The translations under genes and the position numbers were made by a program. Below, one piece after another: positions 6,771 through 13,906 of a stretch of DNA of 17,786 nt. The notes beneath the pieces are model-generated. The model was not told the origin of the DNA. It saw only the letters and a list, made by a program, of their open reading frames with translations, and searched no databases. Numbering within the stretch: position 1 is the stretch's first letter; every line of letters starts with the position of its first letter. The stretch spans positions 1-17,786 of the forward strand of contig DURG01000237.1 of NCBI GenBank assembly GCA_012837465.1, written 5' to 3'. Source of the stretch: Propionibacterium sp. GTDB lineage: Bacteria; Actinomycetota; Actinomycetes; Propionibacteriales; Propionibacteriaceae.

Positions 6771-8117
6771 TCAGTTCCTCTCGGTCAGGTCCTCGCCGTG
6801 GATCAGCTTGCCAGAAGAACGGGCGCCGAGCCGCTCCAACGCGAGGCGTCCCACCATTTGCTGGTTGGTGACGACCCGTTGCGCCCGGCCGTTGGTGATG
6901 AACGTGATGAACCAACTGAGCAGCGTGGTGATGCGCTGCTTGAAGCCCGCGATGTAGAGGAGGTGGAGGAACAGCCAGGCCAGCCAAGCCACGAAGCCGG
7001 TCAGCTGCAGCCTGCCGATCTGCGTGACGGCGGCGAACTTGGAGATGGTGGCCATCGAGCCCTTGTCGCGGTAGGTGAACGACCCCGGCCCGGCGGTGTT
7101 GGTCACCCTGGCCTGGATCGCCTCGGCCGCGTACCGGGCGCCCTGGATCGCACCCTGGGCGACTCCCGGCACCCCGGGCACCGCCGCCATGTCACCCACC
7201 ACGAACACCTCGGGGTGGCCTGGCAGGTTGAGCCGGTGGTCGACGACCACCCGCCCCGCGCGGTCCAGTTCGGCGCCGCTCTGCTCGGCCAGCGTCGCGC
7301 CCAGTTCGCTGCCCTGCACGCCGGCGGCCCACACCTTGCAGGCGGCCTCGATGCGTTCGGTGCTGCCGTCCTTGCGCTTCAGGGTGAGCCCCTCGTCGTC
7401 CAGGTCGGTCACGATGGACCCCAACTGCACCTCGACGCCCAGCTTCTCCAGCGTCTTCTGGGTCTTGCGGCCCAGCTTCGGCCCGAACGGGGGCAGCACC
7501 TGGTCGGCGCCGTCTACGAGTACCACGCGTGCGGTGGAGGGGTCGATGGAGCGGAACTCGTCGCGCAGCGTCGAATCGGCCAACTCGCGGATCTGGCCGG
7601 CCATCTCGACGCCCGTCGGCCCCGCGCCCACCACTGCGAAGGTCAGCAGCCGGCGACGCTCCTCAGGGTCATCGGTGAACTCGGCGATCTCGAACGACTT
7701 CAGGATCCGCGCGCGCAGTTCCAGCGCGTCGTCGATGGTCTTCATGCCCGGTGCGAACGTGCGGAAGTGGTCGTTGCCGAAGTAGCTCTGCCCTGCGCCG
7801 GCGGCAACGATGAGCGAGTCGTAGGGCGTCTCGTGGTACTCATTGTGGAAGCGCCACTTGACCACGCGGTTGGTCAGGTCGATGTCCTCGACGAGGCCCA
7901 GCAGCACGCGGGCGTTGGACTGGCGGCGCAGGATCTCGCGGGTGGCGGGCGCGATCTCGCCCTCGGACAGCACGCCGGTGGCCACCTGGTAGAGCAGCGG
8001 CTGGAACAGATGGTGGGTGGTCTTGGCGATGAGGGTGACCTCGACGTCGGCCCGCTTGAGGGCCTTGGCGGCGAAGAGGCCGCCGAAGCCCGAACCGATG
8101 ATGACTACGCGATGCAT
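6771..8117 (-). CDS. ndh: Type II (non-proton-pumping) NADH:menaquinone oxidoreductase
   Basis: The 448-aa flavoprotein oxidises NADH and reduces menaquinone at the inner face of the membrane. It has the FAD-binding GSGFGG (8-13), the NADH-binding GAGPTG (164-169), a second FAD contact VVGDMA (306-311) and the quinone-site motif AQxAxQ (AQGAIQ, 320-325). A hydrophobic C-terminal segment (375-392) followed by basic residues is of the kind that anchors Ndh to the membrane. Sequence and C-terminus resemble mycobacterial Ndh. ATG 8117 is immediately preceded by GGGAGG with no spacer, and a TACGCT hexamer ends 6 nt upstream, so the mRNA is more likely leaderless than led by that purine run. It is first in a transcription unit with the doxX-like gene. 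Confidence 0.95.
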   Translation of the reverse strand: MHRVVIIGSGFGGLFAAKALKRADVEVTLIAKTTHHLFQPLLYQVATGVLSEGEIAPATREILRRQSNARVLLGLVEDIDLTNRVVKWRFHNEYHETPYDSLIVAAGAGQSYFGNDHFRTFAPGMKTIDDALELRARILKSFEIAEFTDDPEERRRLLTFAVVGAGPTGVEMAGQIRELADSTLRDEFRSIDPSTARVVLVDGADQVLPPFGPKLGRKTQKTLEKLGVEVQLGSIVTDLDDEGLTLKRKDGSTERIEAACKVWAAGVQGSELGATLAEQSGAELDRAGRVVVDHRLNLPGHPEVFVVGDMAAVPGVPGVAQGAIQGARYAAEAIQARVTNTAGPGSFTYRDKGSMATISKFAAVTQIGRLQLTGFVAWLAWLFLHLLYIAGFKQRITTLLSWFITFITNGRAQRVVTNQQMVGRLALERLGARSSGKLIHGEDLTERN

Positions 8118-8129
8118 CCTCCCAGCGTA
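8118..8129 (-). promoter_or_regulatory. -10 element for leaderless ndh transcript
   Basis: On the minus strand TACGCT (8124-8129) ends exactly 6 nt before the ndh ATG at 8117. The same hexamer with the same 6-nt spacing faces the other way in front of the divergent gene at 8204. No clear -35 is seen. Confidence 0.55.
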
Positions 8130-8191
8130 TTCGGCTCGCCGGAAGACCGACAGGGGGCGCTTGACCGCGCTCAGCCGACGCGGCCGGGTTG

Positions 8192-8203
8192 TACGCTGAC
8201 GCC
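8192..8203 (+). promoter_or_regulatory. -10 element for leaderless mannosyltransferase transcript
   Basis: TACGCT (8192-8197) ends 6 nt before the GTG at 8204 and mirrors the divergent ndh promoter. A TTGACC at 8161-8166 is too far away (25 nt) to be its -35. The hexamer supports GTG 8204 as the start. Confidence 0.55.
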
Positions 8204-9595
8204 GTGCGGAAATGGTTGTGGGTGCTGACTGGCCTCGCGGCGGTGCTCGTCACCGTCGGCGTGGCCTTCGCTGACGCCCCCGGCCTGCTGGAGGGCTACG
8301 CCTCCTGGTGGCGGGTCATCATCACGCTGACCGCGCAGGCCGTCCTCCTGCTCTCCTGGTGGCAGCTCGGCCCCCGCTGGCACCGGCCGTTGGTGACGAC
8401 GGCGCTCTGGTCGGCGCCCATGCTCGCCTCGCTGCCCCTCCACTCCCGCGACGCCTACGCCTACGCCGCCGCCGGCTGGCAGGCCGCGCGCGGCATCAGC
8501 CCCTACGAACACGCCATCGGCACCGCCGGCCAACCCGGCCTGCTGGTGGGCAAGCACTGGGCCGAGACCACGTCGGTCTACCCGTCGCTCCAACTCGACC
8601 TCTTCGGCCTCACCTCCCACCTCACCGGCGGCCACCTCTTCTGGACGCCGGCCGCGATGCGACTCCAGGCCGTGCTCGCGCTCGCCATCCTCGCCTTCGT
8701 GCTGCCTCGGCTGGCGCGCCGCTTCGGGGTCGACGAGGGGCTGGTGCTGTGGGCCGGCCTCCTCAACCCCGTCATCCTCGTGCAGTGGATCGGCGGCGCG
8801 CACAACGACGCGCTCATGGTGGCGCTCGCCGTTGCCGCCTTCCTGGCGGTGACCGACCTCGGCTGGCGGGGTTGGCGAGGGCTCGTCGTCGCCGGCATCC
8901 TGCTGGGCCTCGCGATGGGCATCAAGCAGTCTGCGGCGCTCTTCGGGCTGGGGCTCGTGGCGGTCGCCTGGCGCCTCCGCCGCCCCGCCCGGTCTTCCTG
9001 GTGGCAACTGATCACGGTCGCGGCCGTCCCCGGGGCGGTCACCGTGCTCACCTTCCTCGCCACCTCTTTGCGCTGGGGCCTCGGCTGGCGCAACCCGACG
9101 GCGGGCAACCCCATCGGTGCCAGCAGCAACGCACCGCTCTCTTGGGTGGCCTCGTTCTTCCGCGCCAGTGAGCACTTCGACGACACGGTGGCCGACGGCG
9201 CCATCGGCCTGCTCTCGACCCTGCTGGTGACGGTGGCCATCGTCCTCATCTGGGTCAAGTGGGGCCCCAAGGGCCGGGCGACGGGAGACCGGCCCTGGGT
9301 CTTCACCATCGCGGTCCTGGCCACGTTCCTGCTGTTCGCGCCCGCCCTGCAGCCCTGGTACCTCACCTGGCTGCTGCCCCTCTACATGTTCACCCCTGCC
9401 TCCGTGCGCCGCGACCGGCTGTGGCTGGCACTCGTCGTCACCTTCGCGCTCCTGCCCCCGCTCCAGGACGCGGTGGCACCGTACGTCGCGATGCCCATCG
9501 TCGCCGCGCTGCTGTGGCTGGGGTGGAGGGTCGGCCCGGCGTCAGAGGTCATGAAAGACCTCAGGCCGATTCTCAGCCGCACCCGGACGGGCTAG
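8204..9595 (+). CDS. GT-C family polyprenol-phosphomannose-dependent mannosyltransferase, MptB-like
   Basis: The 463-aa protein is highly hydrophobic, with around ten or more membrane segments. It carries motifs I associate with the actinobacterial MptA/MptB alpha-(1->6)-mannosyltransferases: RDAYAYAAAGWQAARGISPYE (split here at residues 82-92 and 93-102), GGAHNDALM (197-205) and QPWYLTWLLPL (383-393). These enzymes extend the mannan backbone of lipomannan-like glycolipids on the outer face of the membrane, using polyprenyl-phosphate mannose. The first-loop aspartate D83 is a good candidate for the GT-C catalytic acid. GTG 8204 is chosen because a -10 hexamer ends 6 nt before it; a TTG at 8189 would place the start upstream of that hexamer. 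Substrate and acceptor are inferred from family. Confidence 0.82.
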   Translation: MRKWLWVLTGLAAVLVTVGVAFADAPGLLEGYASWWRVIITLTAQAVLLLSWWQLGPRWHRPLVTTALWSAPMLASLPLHSRDAYAYAAAGWQAARGISPYEHAIGTAGQPGLLVGKHWAETTSVYPSLQLDLFGLTSHLTGGHLFWTPAAMRLQAVLALAILAFVLPRLARRFGVDEGLVLWAGLLNPVILVQWIGGAHNDALMVALAVAAFLAVTDLGWRGWRGLVVAGILLGLAMGIKQSAALFGLGLVAVAWRLRRPARSSWWQLITVAAVPGAVTVLTFLATSLRWGLGWRNPTAGNPIGASSNAPLSWVASFFRASEHFDDTVADGAIGLLSTLLVTVAIVLIWVKWGPKGRATGDRPWVFTIAVLATFLLFAPALQPWYLTWLLPLYMFTPASVRRDRLWLALVVTFALLPPLQDAVAPYVAMPIVAALLWLGWRVGPASEVMKDLRPILSRTRTG

Positions 9596-9604
9596 GTTCG
9601 GACC
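9570..9604 (+). promoter_or_regulatory. Promoter for leaderless ABC operon, overlapping the previous stop codon
   Basis: TAGGTT (9593-9598), whose TAG is the stop codon of the mannosyltransferase gene, ends 6 nt before the ATG at 9605. TTCTCA (9570-9575) matches 4 of 6 consensus -35 bases with a 17-bp spacer. No Shine-Dalgarno sequence is present. Confidence 0.55.
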
Positions 9605-10582
9605 ATGTCGACTGTCCGGTGGCCCGAGCGCACGACGGATTGGGCGATCCACGTGCACGGGTTGACGAAGAGCTACGGCAGCAAGAAGGTGCTGCGAGGC
9701 CTCGACTTCCACGTGCCCCGCGGCGGCATCCACGGGTTGCTCGGCCCCAACGGCTCCGGCAAGACCACCTCCATCCGCATCCTGTTGGGCCTCGTGCGCC
9801 CCGACGGCGGCGAGGTGCACGTGCTCGGCCACGAGGTGCCGCGCGACCTGCCGTCCATCATCGGCCGGGTGGGGGCCATCGTCGAGTCCCCCAAGTTCGC
9901 GCCCCGCATGACCGGCCGCCACAACCTGAGCGTCCTTGCTGAATCGATCGGGGTGCGGCACCGCAGGGTCACCGAGGTGCTGCTCGAGGTTGGCCTGGCC
10001 GAGGACGCCGATCGCCCATTCGGCACCTACTCGCTGGGCCTGCGCCAACGGGCCGCCATCGCCGCGACCCTCCTCAAGAGCCCCGAACTGCTGATCTTCG
10101 ACGAGCCCACCAACGGCCTGGATCCGGCAGGCATCCATGACATCCGCGCCACGATGCGGCAACTGGCGGCCGCCGGTCGCACCGTGCTGCTCTCGTCCCA
10201 CATGCTCACCGAGATCGAGCACCTCGCCGATTCCGTCTCCGTCATCGGCCGCGGCCGCATCCTCGCCGAGGGCACCCTGGATGAGATCCTCGGCGGCGCC
10301 GAACCCCACGTCCGCGTCGGCATTGACCGACTGTCCCTCGCGGCCGACGTCCTCCGCGCGGACGGCTGGCGTGTCGAACCCCACGGCGACGAACTCAAGG
10401 TGATGAACCGCGGCGGAGGCATGCCCGACGGCGCCGCCGTCGCCGCCTCGCTCGGGCACCACCAGTTGTGGCCTCACCGCCTGACCAGCGAACGGGCCTC
10501 TCTGGAGTCGGCGTTCCTCGAACTCACCCACGGTGAGGACCTCGTCGGCGCGCAGGGGCGGCGCAGGGCGGTGGACGCATGA
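9605..10582 (+). CDS. ABC transporter ATP-binding protein, BcrA/NatA type
   Basis: The 325-aa cytosolic ATPase has Walker A GPNGSGKT (48-55), a signature in the shortened form YSLGLRQR (142-149), Walker B LLIFDEP (162-168) and the H-loop histidine in LLSSHM (199). The SLGLRQR form of the signature is common in the branch that powers ABC-2 permeases for bacitracin, lantibiotic or daunorubicin-type export. The C-terminal 90 residues (about 235-325) are the accessory domain usual in this branch. The next gene encodes the matching permease and overlaps by ATGA (10579-10582), so the two are coupled. The substrate is unknown; export of an antimicrobial or membrane lipid is family inference. Confidence 0.93.
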   Translation: MSTVRWPERTTDWAIHVHGLTKSYGSKKVLRGLDFHVPRGGIHGLLGPNGSGKTTSIRILLGLVRPDGGEVHVLGHEVPRDLPSIIGRVGAIVESPKFAPRMTGRHNLSVLAESIGVRHRRVTEVLLEVGLAEDADRPFGTYSLGLRQRAAIAATLLKSPELLIFDEPTNGLDPAGIHDIRATMRQLAAAGRTVLLSSHMLTEIEHLADSVSVIGRGRILAEGTLDEILGGAEPHVRVGIDRLSLAADVLRADGWRVEPHGDELKVMNRGGGMPDGAAVAASLGHHQLWPHRLTSERASLESAFLELTHGEDLVGAQGRRRAVDA

Positions 10583-11466
10583 GCTTCAGCAACCTCGCAG
10601 TGGCCGAGGCCTCCCGGTTGCGCCACCGGTCGCGGGCCACCGTCGTGCTCCTGATCACCCTGATCGTCAGCCTCATCGGGACGCCGATGTTCATGACCAG
10701 GGTCACGCCGCTCACGGCCGATGACTACGCCCAGGCCGCGGCCGAGTACGAACTGTCCAAGGAGACCTGCTCCACCTGCACCGTCGAGTCCTACCTGCCG
10801 GGCGTGTTCGACTTCCACGAGGTCGTCCACATCGGGATCGGCCCCTGGATGTTGCTGCTCGCGGTGTTCGTGCTGCTCGCCACCCTCATCTACGTGGGCG
10901 CGGATTTCGCGTCGGGCGCCATCACCACCCAACTCACGTTCACCCCCAATCGCATGCAACTGCTCGGTGCCCGCACCCTCGCCTCCGGCCTGTTCGGCGC
11001 CGCCATGCTGGGTATCGCGGTGATCGCCTCCTCGGTGGTGAGCGTGGTCTGGTACCTGGGCGTGCACGGCCTCAGTTCCCTTCCCGCGGACTCGGGCCTG
11101 CTCGGAACCATCTCGGGCTCCCTCATCCTGGGCTTCGTCCTCGGCATGCTGGCCTCGCTGCTGGTGTTCCTCTTCAACGGCGGCGCCTATGCCGGCGCGA
11201 CGGCGGCGGTGGTGCTGATCGCGGCCTTCGCCCTCGAGATGGTGGCGTTCGATGTCGCCAGCCCCGCCTGGCTGTTCCACGCCAGCCCCACGCGCCAGGC
11301 GGAGGCCTTGGTCGTCGGGTTGGCCAACCCCGGCTACGACCAGGTCCCGCTGCACGCCGCCGAACTGCTCACCCCCGGCGAGTCGCTTCTCTACTTCGCG
11401 ACGCTCCTCGCGGTCACCGCTGCCCTGGCCGCATTCGCATTCCAGCGCAGGGACATCACCAACTGA
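10579..11466 (+). CDS. ABC-2 type permease, partner of the preceding ATPase
   Basis: The 295-aa protein has six predicted membrane segments (about 20-38, 89-107, 133-157, 174-199, 204-225 and 268-288), the layout of ABC-2 permeases. The long loop between helices 1 and 2 (39-88) should face outward and contains a CxxC pair, C64 and C67, which could form a disulfide. The gene starts inside the ATPase stop codon (ATGA) and ends 30 nt before thrC. It supplies the membrane channel for the ATPase; the transported molecule is not evident. Confidence 0.88.
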   Translation: MSFSNLAVAEASRLRHRSRATVVLLITLIVSLIGTPMFMTRVTPLTADDYAQAAAEYELSKETCSTCTVESYLPGVFDFHEVVHIGIGPWMLLLAVFVLLATLIYVGADFASGAITTQLTFTPNRMQLLGARTLASGLFGAAMLGIAVIASSVVSVVWYLGVHGLSSLPADSGLLGTISGSLILGFVLGMLASLLVFLFNGGAYAGATAAVVLIAAFALEMVAFDVASPAWLFHASPTRQAEALVVGLANPGYDQVPLHAAELLTPGESLLYFATLLAVTAALAAFAFQRRDITN

Positions 11467-11483
11467 CCGGCGGTTGCGGCAAC

Positions 11484-11496
11484 TAGACTCGCCCCC
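11484..11496 (+). promoter_or_regulatory. -10 element for leaderless thrC transcript
   Basis: TAGACT (11484-11489) ends 7 nt before the thrC ATG at 11497, with no Shine-Dalgarno sequence between. A CTGACC at 11463-11468, overlapping the permease stop, is a -35 candidate but with a short 15-bp spacer. Confidence 0.5.
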
Positions 11497-13014
11497 ATGC
11501 GTTACGTCTCCACCCGCGACACCACGGGCGCCCCCGGCAAGCGGTTCAGCGACATCCTCCTCGAGGGCCTCGCCGCCGACGGAGGGCTCTACCTGCCCGA
11601 GCGCTACCCGCAGGTGAGCGCCGAGCAACTGGCCGCCTGGCGCACGCTGCTCGCCGAGGAGGGCTATGCGGCGCTCGCGTTCGAGGTCGTGTCGCTGTTC
11701 ATCGACGACATCCCGGCCGACGACCTCCGCGGCATCGTCGAGCGCGCCTACGACCCGGGCAAGTTCCTCGACCCGGCCATCGTGCCGGTCACCGAGATGT
11801 CCGACGGGCTGTGGCTCGCGCACCTGAGCAACGGGCCGTCGGCGGCCTTCAAGGACATGGCCATGCAACTGCTGGGCGAACTGTTCGCCTACGAGCTGGA
11901 CCGTCGCGGGGAGACCCTCACCGTCGTGGGGGCCACGAGCGGCGACACCGGGTCGTCGGCCATGTACGCGCTCCAGGGCAAGCCCGGCGTGACCGTCTTC
12001 ATGCTCTCGCCCGCCGGCCGGATGACCCCGTTCCAGCAGGCCCAGATGTTCTCGCTCAACGACCCGTCAATCGTCAACATCGCCGTCGACGGCGTGTTCG
12101 ATGACTGCCAGGACATCGTCAAGGCCATCAACGCCGACGCCGGGTTCAAGCAGCGCCACCGCGTTGGTGCGGTGAACTCCATCAACTGGGCCCGCCTGCT
12201 CGCGCAGGTCGTCTACTACTTCGCGGCCTACCTCCAGGTGGTTCCCGAGGGCGCCCCTTCCCGGGTCCCGAGTGTTCCCGAGGAACGAGGGAACGTATCG
12301 AGGGACACCCTGCCGCAAGCCGACGCAACCGTGAGCTTCGCCGTCCCGTCGGGCAACTTCGGCAACATCGCCGCCGGGCACATCGCGCGCCAGATGGGGT
12401 TGCCCATCCACCGCCTCATCCTCGCCACCAACGAGAACAACGTGCTGGAGGAGTTCTTCCGCTCCGGCGTGTACCGGGTGCGCGCCGGAGCGGAGACGCT
12501 CGCGACGAGCTCGCCGTCGATGGACATCTCCAAGGCCTCCAACTTCGAGCGCTTCGTCTTCGACCTCCTCGGCCGCGACGCCGCCCGCGTCCGCGAACTG
12601 TTCGAGGACCGCCTCGGCGACGCCGGGACCTTCGACCTCAGCGACACCCCCGAGTTCCAGGGCCAACTCGACCGGTTCGGCTTCGTCGCCGGCACCTCGA
12701 CGCACCAGGATCGCCTCGAGCAGATCCGTCGCGTCCACGACTCGGAGGGCATGGTCATCGACCCCCACACGGCCGACGCCGTGAAGGTCGCCCGCGACTC
12801 CGGCGTCGACGGCCCGATCGTGGTGCTCGAGACCGCGCTGCCGGTGAAGTTCGGCGAGACCATCGTCGAGGCCATCGGCATCGTCCCGCCGCGCCCCGGC
12901 CGCTTCGACGGCATCGAGGACCTGCCCCGCATCGTCGTCGACGTGCCCAACGACCCGGCCGCCGTGCGCGCCATCATCGAGGAGCACGCGGGGGCCACCC
13001 CAAGGGAGGGGTGA
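11497..13014 (+). CDS. thrC: Threonine synthase with an internal in-frame insertion
   Basis: The 505-aa PLP enzyme converts O-phosphohomoserine to threonine and phosphate, the last step of threonine synthesis. It is the long form with the N-terminal Thr_synth_N domain, beginning RYVSTRD. Landmarks are the PLP lysine K119 in AAFKDMAMQ, the phosphate-binding GATSGDTGSSA (145-155), FMLSPAGRMTPFQQAQM (168-184), VPSGNFGN (283-290) and TSSPSMDISKASNFER (337-352). It aligns well with Corynebacterium glutamicum ThrC as I recall it (about 481 aa). The exception is residues about 249-276, where 20-25 extra residues rich in P, E, R and S sit between YYFAAYLQV and VSFAVPSGN. The DNA of that insert looks like a palindromic repeat (12263-12309). 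The catalytic residues are intact and the frame is open, so the enzyme is probably active. Confidence 0.94.
   Translation: MRYVSTRDTTGAPGKRFSDILLEGLAADGGLYLPERYPQVSAEQLAAWRTLLAEEGYAALAFEVVSLFIDDIPADDLRGIVERAYDPGKFLDPAIVPVTEMSDGLWLAHLSNGPSAAFKDMAMQLLGELFAYELDRRGETLTVVGATSGDTGSSAMYALQGKPGVTVFMLSPAGRMTPFQQAQMFSLNDPSIVNIAVDGVFDDCQDIVKAINADAGFKQRHRVGAVNSINWARLLAQVVYYFAAYLQVVPEGAPSRVPSVPEERGNVSRDTLPQADATVSFAVPSGNFGNIAAGHIARQMGLPIHRLILATNENNVLEEFFRSGVYRVRAGAETLATSSPSMDISKASNFERFVFDLLGRDAARVRELFEDRLGDAGTFDLSDTPEFQGQLDRFGFVAGTSTHQDRLEQIRRVHDSEGMVIDPHTADAVKVARDSGVDGPIVVLETALPVKFGETIVEAIGIVPPRPGRFDGIEDLPRIVVDVPNDPAAVRAIIEEHAGATPREG
12241..12309. repeat. Palindromic element inserted in frame within thrC
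   Basis: GTCCC (12265-12269) pairs with GGGAC (12302-12306), and inside it GTTCCC (12274-12279) pairs with GGGAAC (12289-12294), giving an imperfect palindrome of about 45 bp. The 10-mer GTTCCCGAGG occurs at both 12241-12250 and 12274-12283, 33 nt (11 codons) apart. Segments such as GGGTCCCGAGTG, GAGGAACGAG and GTATCGAGGGAC match the actinobacterial intergenic repeat I know from memory as running from GGGTCCCGAGTG to GTATCGAGGGACC. The region corresponds to residues absent from related threonine synthases. Confidence 0.65.
12996..13013. terminator. Hairpin at the thrC stop codon (weak candidate terminator)
   Basis: CACCCC (12996-13001) pairs perfectly with GGGGTG (13008-13013) around a 6-nt loop, overlapping the stop codon at 13012-13014. 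A GTTTTCC run lies 18 nt downstream, not adjacent, so termination here is uncertain. Confidence 0.3.
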
Positions 13015-13060
13015 GCAGGGCGGCTACCTCGTTTTCCTTCCCTAACACCCGTGGGTCGGG

Positions 13061-13072
13061 TATCAATGGGGG
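13061..13072 (+). promoter_or_regulatory. Possible -10 for the amidohydrolase/DUF1704/ATP-grasp operon
   Basis: TATCAA (13061-13066) ends 6 nt before ATG 13073, the same spacing as the other leaderless promoters in this window, though it matches the -10 consensus at only 4 of 6 positions. The intervening TGGGGG could instead be a poorly spaced ribosome-binding site. Confidence 0.35.
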
Positions 13073-13906
13073 ATGGAACCGTACGAATTCCTCGGAGACT
13101 GGTCCGGCCAACTGATTGCCACCTCGATCCACGCTGGGCACGACCTCAGCGCCGAGATCGCTGAGCTGATGATCCTCGACGAGGACGACAGGTTCCGCGA
13201 GGAGGATCCCTACACGGACGCCATCGCGTCACGCGCACCGGCGCGCGTGGTGGTCAACCGCTCCCGGTTCGAAACGGATCTCAACCGGATCCGCTCCAAG
13301 GCCGTCTACCGCACCCCGGACGACTGCTGGGGCCTCGACGTCTGGGAGACGGGCGAACTGCCCGACGACGCCGTCGACATCGCGCTGAAGGGCTACGACG
13401 AGTTCTTCGTGGAGCTGGCCAAGCGCCTCGACGTCGTGGCCGAGCGCGGCCCGTTCGTGCTCTACGACGTGCACTCCTACAACCACCGGCGCGACGGCGC
13501 CGACGCCGAGCCGGCCTCGGAGGAGGAGAACCCCGAGGTCAACCTGGGCACCGGTTCGGTGGACCACGTGACCTTCGGTGCCGTGGTGGGCGCCTTCCGC
13601 CAGTCGATGCTCGACCAGGGCTTCGACGTGCGCGACAACGTGAAGTTCCTCGGCCAGAACCTCGCCTGGTTCATCCACGACCGCTACCCGGGCGTCGGCT
13701 GCGTGCTGGCGATCGAGTTCAAGAAGACCTTCATGGACGAGTGGACGGGCGAGCCGGACCACGAGCGGTTGGAATACCTTGCCGAGGCGCTCGAGAAGAC
13801 CTTCGGCCCCGTGCAGGAGGCCCTGGACATGATCCCGCAGCGCCACATCCCGCGGCCGAGGGATCCCGAGCAGTCGCCCCAGCAGGAGGATGGGGGCAGC
13901 CAGTGA
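13073..13906 (+). CDS. N-formylglutamate amidohydrolase-like protein
   Basis: The 277-aa protein belongs to the N-formylglutamate amidohydrolase (FGase, HutG-like) superfamily of zinc-dependent amide hydrolases. Expected motif regions are present: SIHAGHD (18-24, like the zinc-binding PHxG segment), VNRSRFETDLNR (61-72), the conserved DVHSYNHRR (132-140) and NLGTGSVDH (157-165). No hut genes are nearby, so histidine degradation is unlikely. The gene is the first of three. Its TGA overlaps the GTG of the DUF1704 gene, which overlaps the ATP-grasp gene in turn. Its job is probably to cleave an amide or N-acyl group on the product or target of the neighbouring ligase; this is inference. The C-terminus (261-277) is a P/Q/E-rich tail that may be disordered. 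Confidence 0.82.
   Translation: MEPYEFLGDWSGQLIATSIHAGHDLSAEIAELMILDEDDRFREEDPYTDAIASRAPARVVVNRSRFETDLNRIRSKAVYRTPDDCWGLDVWETGELPDDAVDIALKGYDEFFVELAKRLDVVAERGPFVLYDVHSYNHRRDGADAEPASEEENPEVNLGTGSVDHVTFGAVVGAFRQSMLDQGFDVRDNVKFLGQNLAWFIHDRYPGVGCVLAIEFKKTFMDEWTGEPDHERLEYLAEALEKTFGPVQEALDMIPQRHIPRPRDPEQSPQQEDGGSQ

Noticed and set aside
6489..8228. A 579-codon plus-strand open frame opposite doxX and ndh
   Set aside because: Antisense to two genes with clear family motifs; its composition is biased and repetitive as expected of a shadow frame.
12241..12324. The thrC insert as a sequencing error, frameshift or pseudogene signal
   Set aside because: The insert keeps the reading frame, contains no stop, and all catalytic motifs on both sides are intact.
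13741..13902. A longer N-terminus for the DUF1704 gene starting at 13741
   Set aside because: This stretch lies within the amidohydrolase gene in another frame and its residues look like shadow sequence. GTG 13903 gives the typical 4-nt coupled overlap and a normal family length.
13073..13906. Histidine-degradation hutG
   Set aside because: There is no other hut gene in the window, and translational coupling with a peptidase and a ligase argues for another role.
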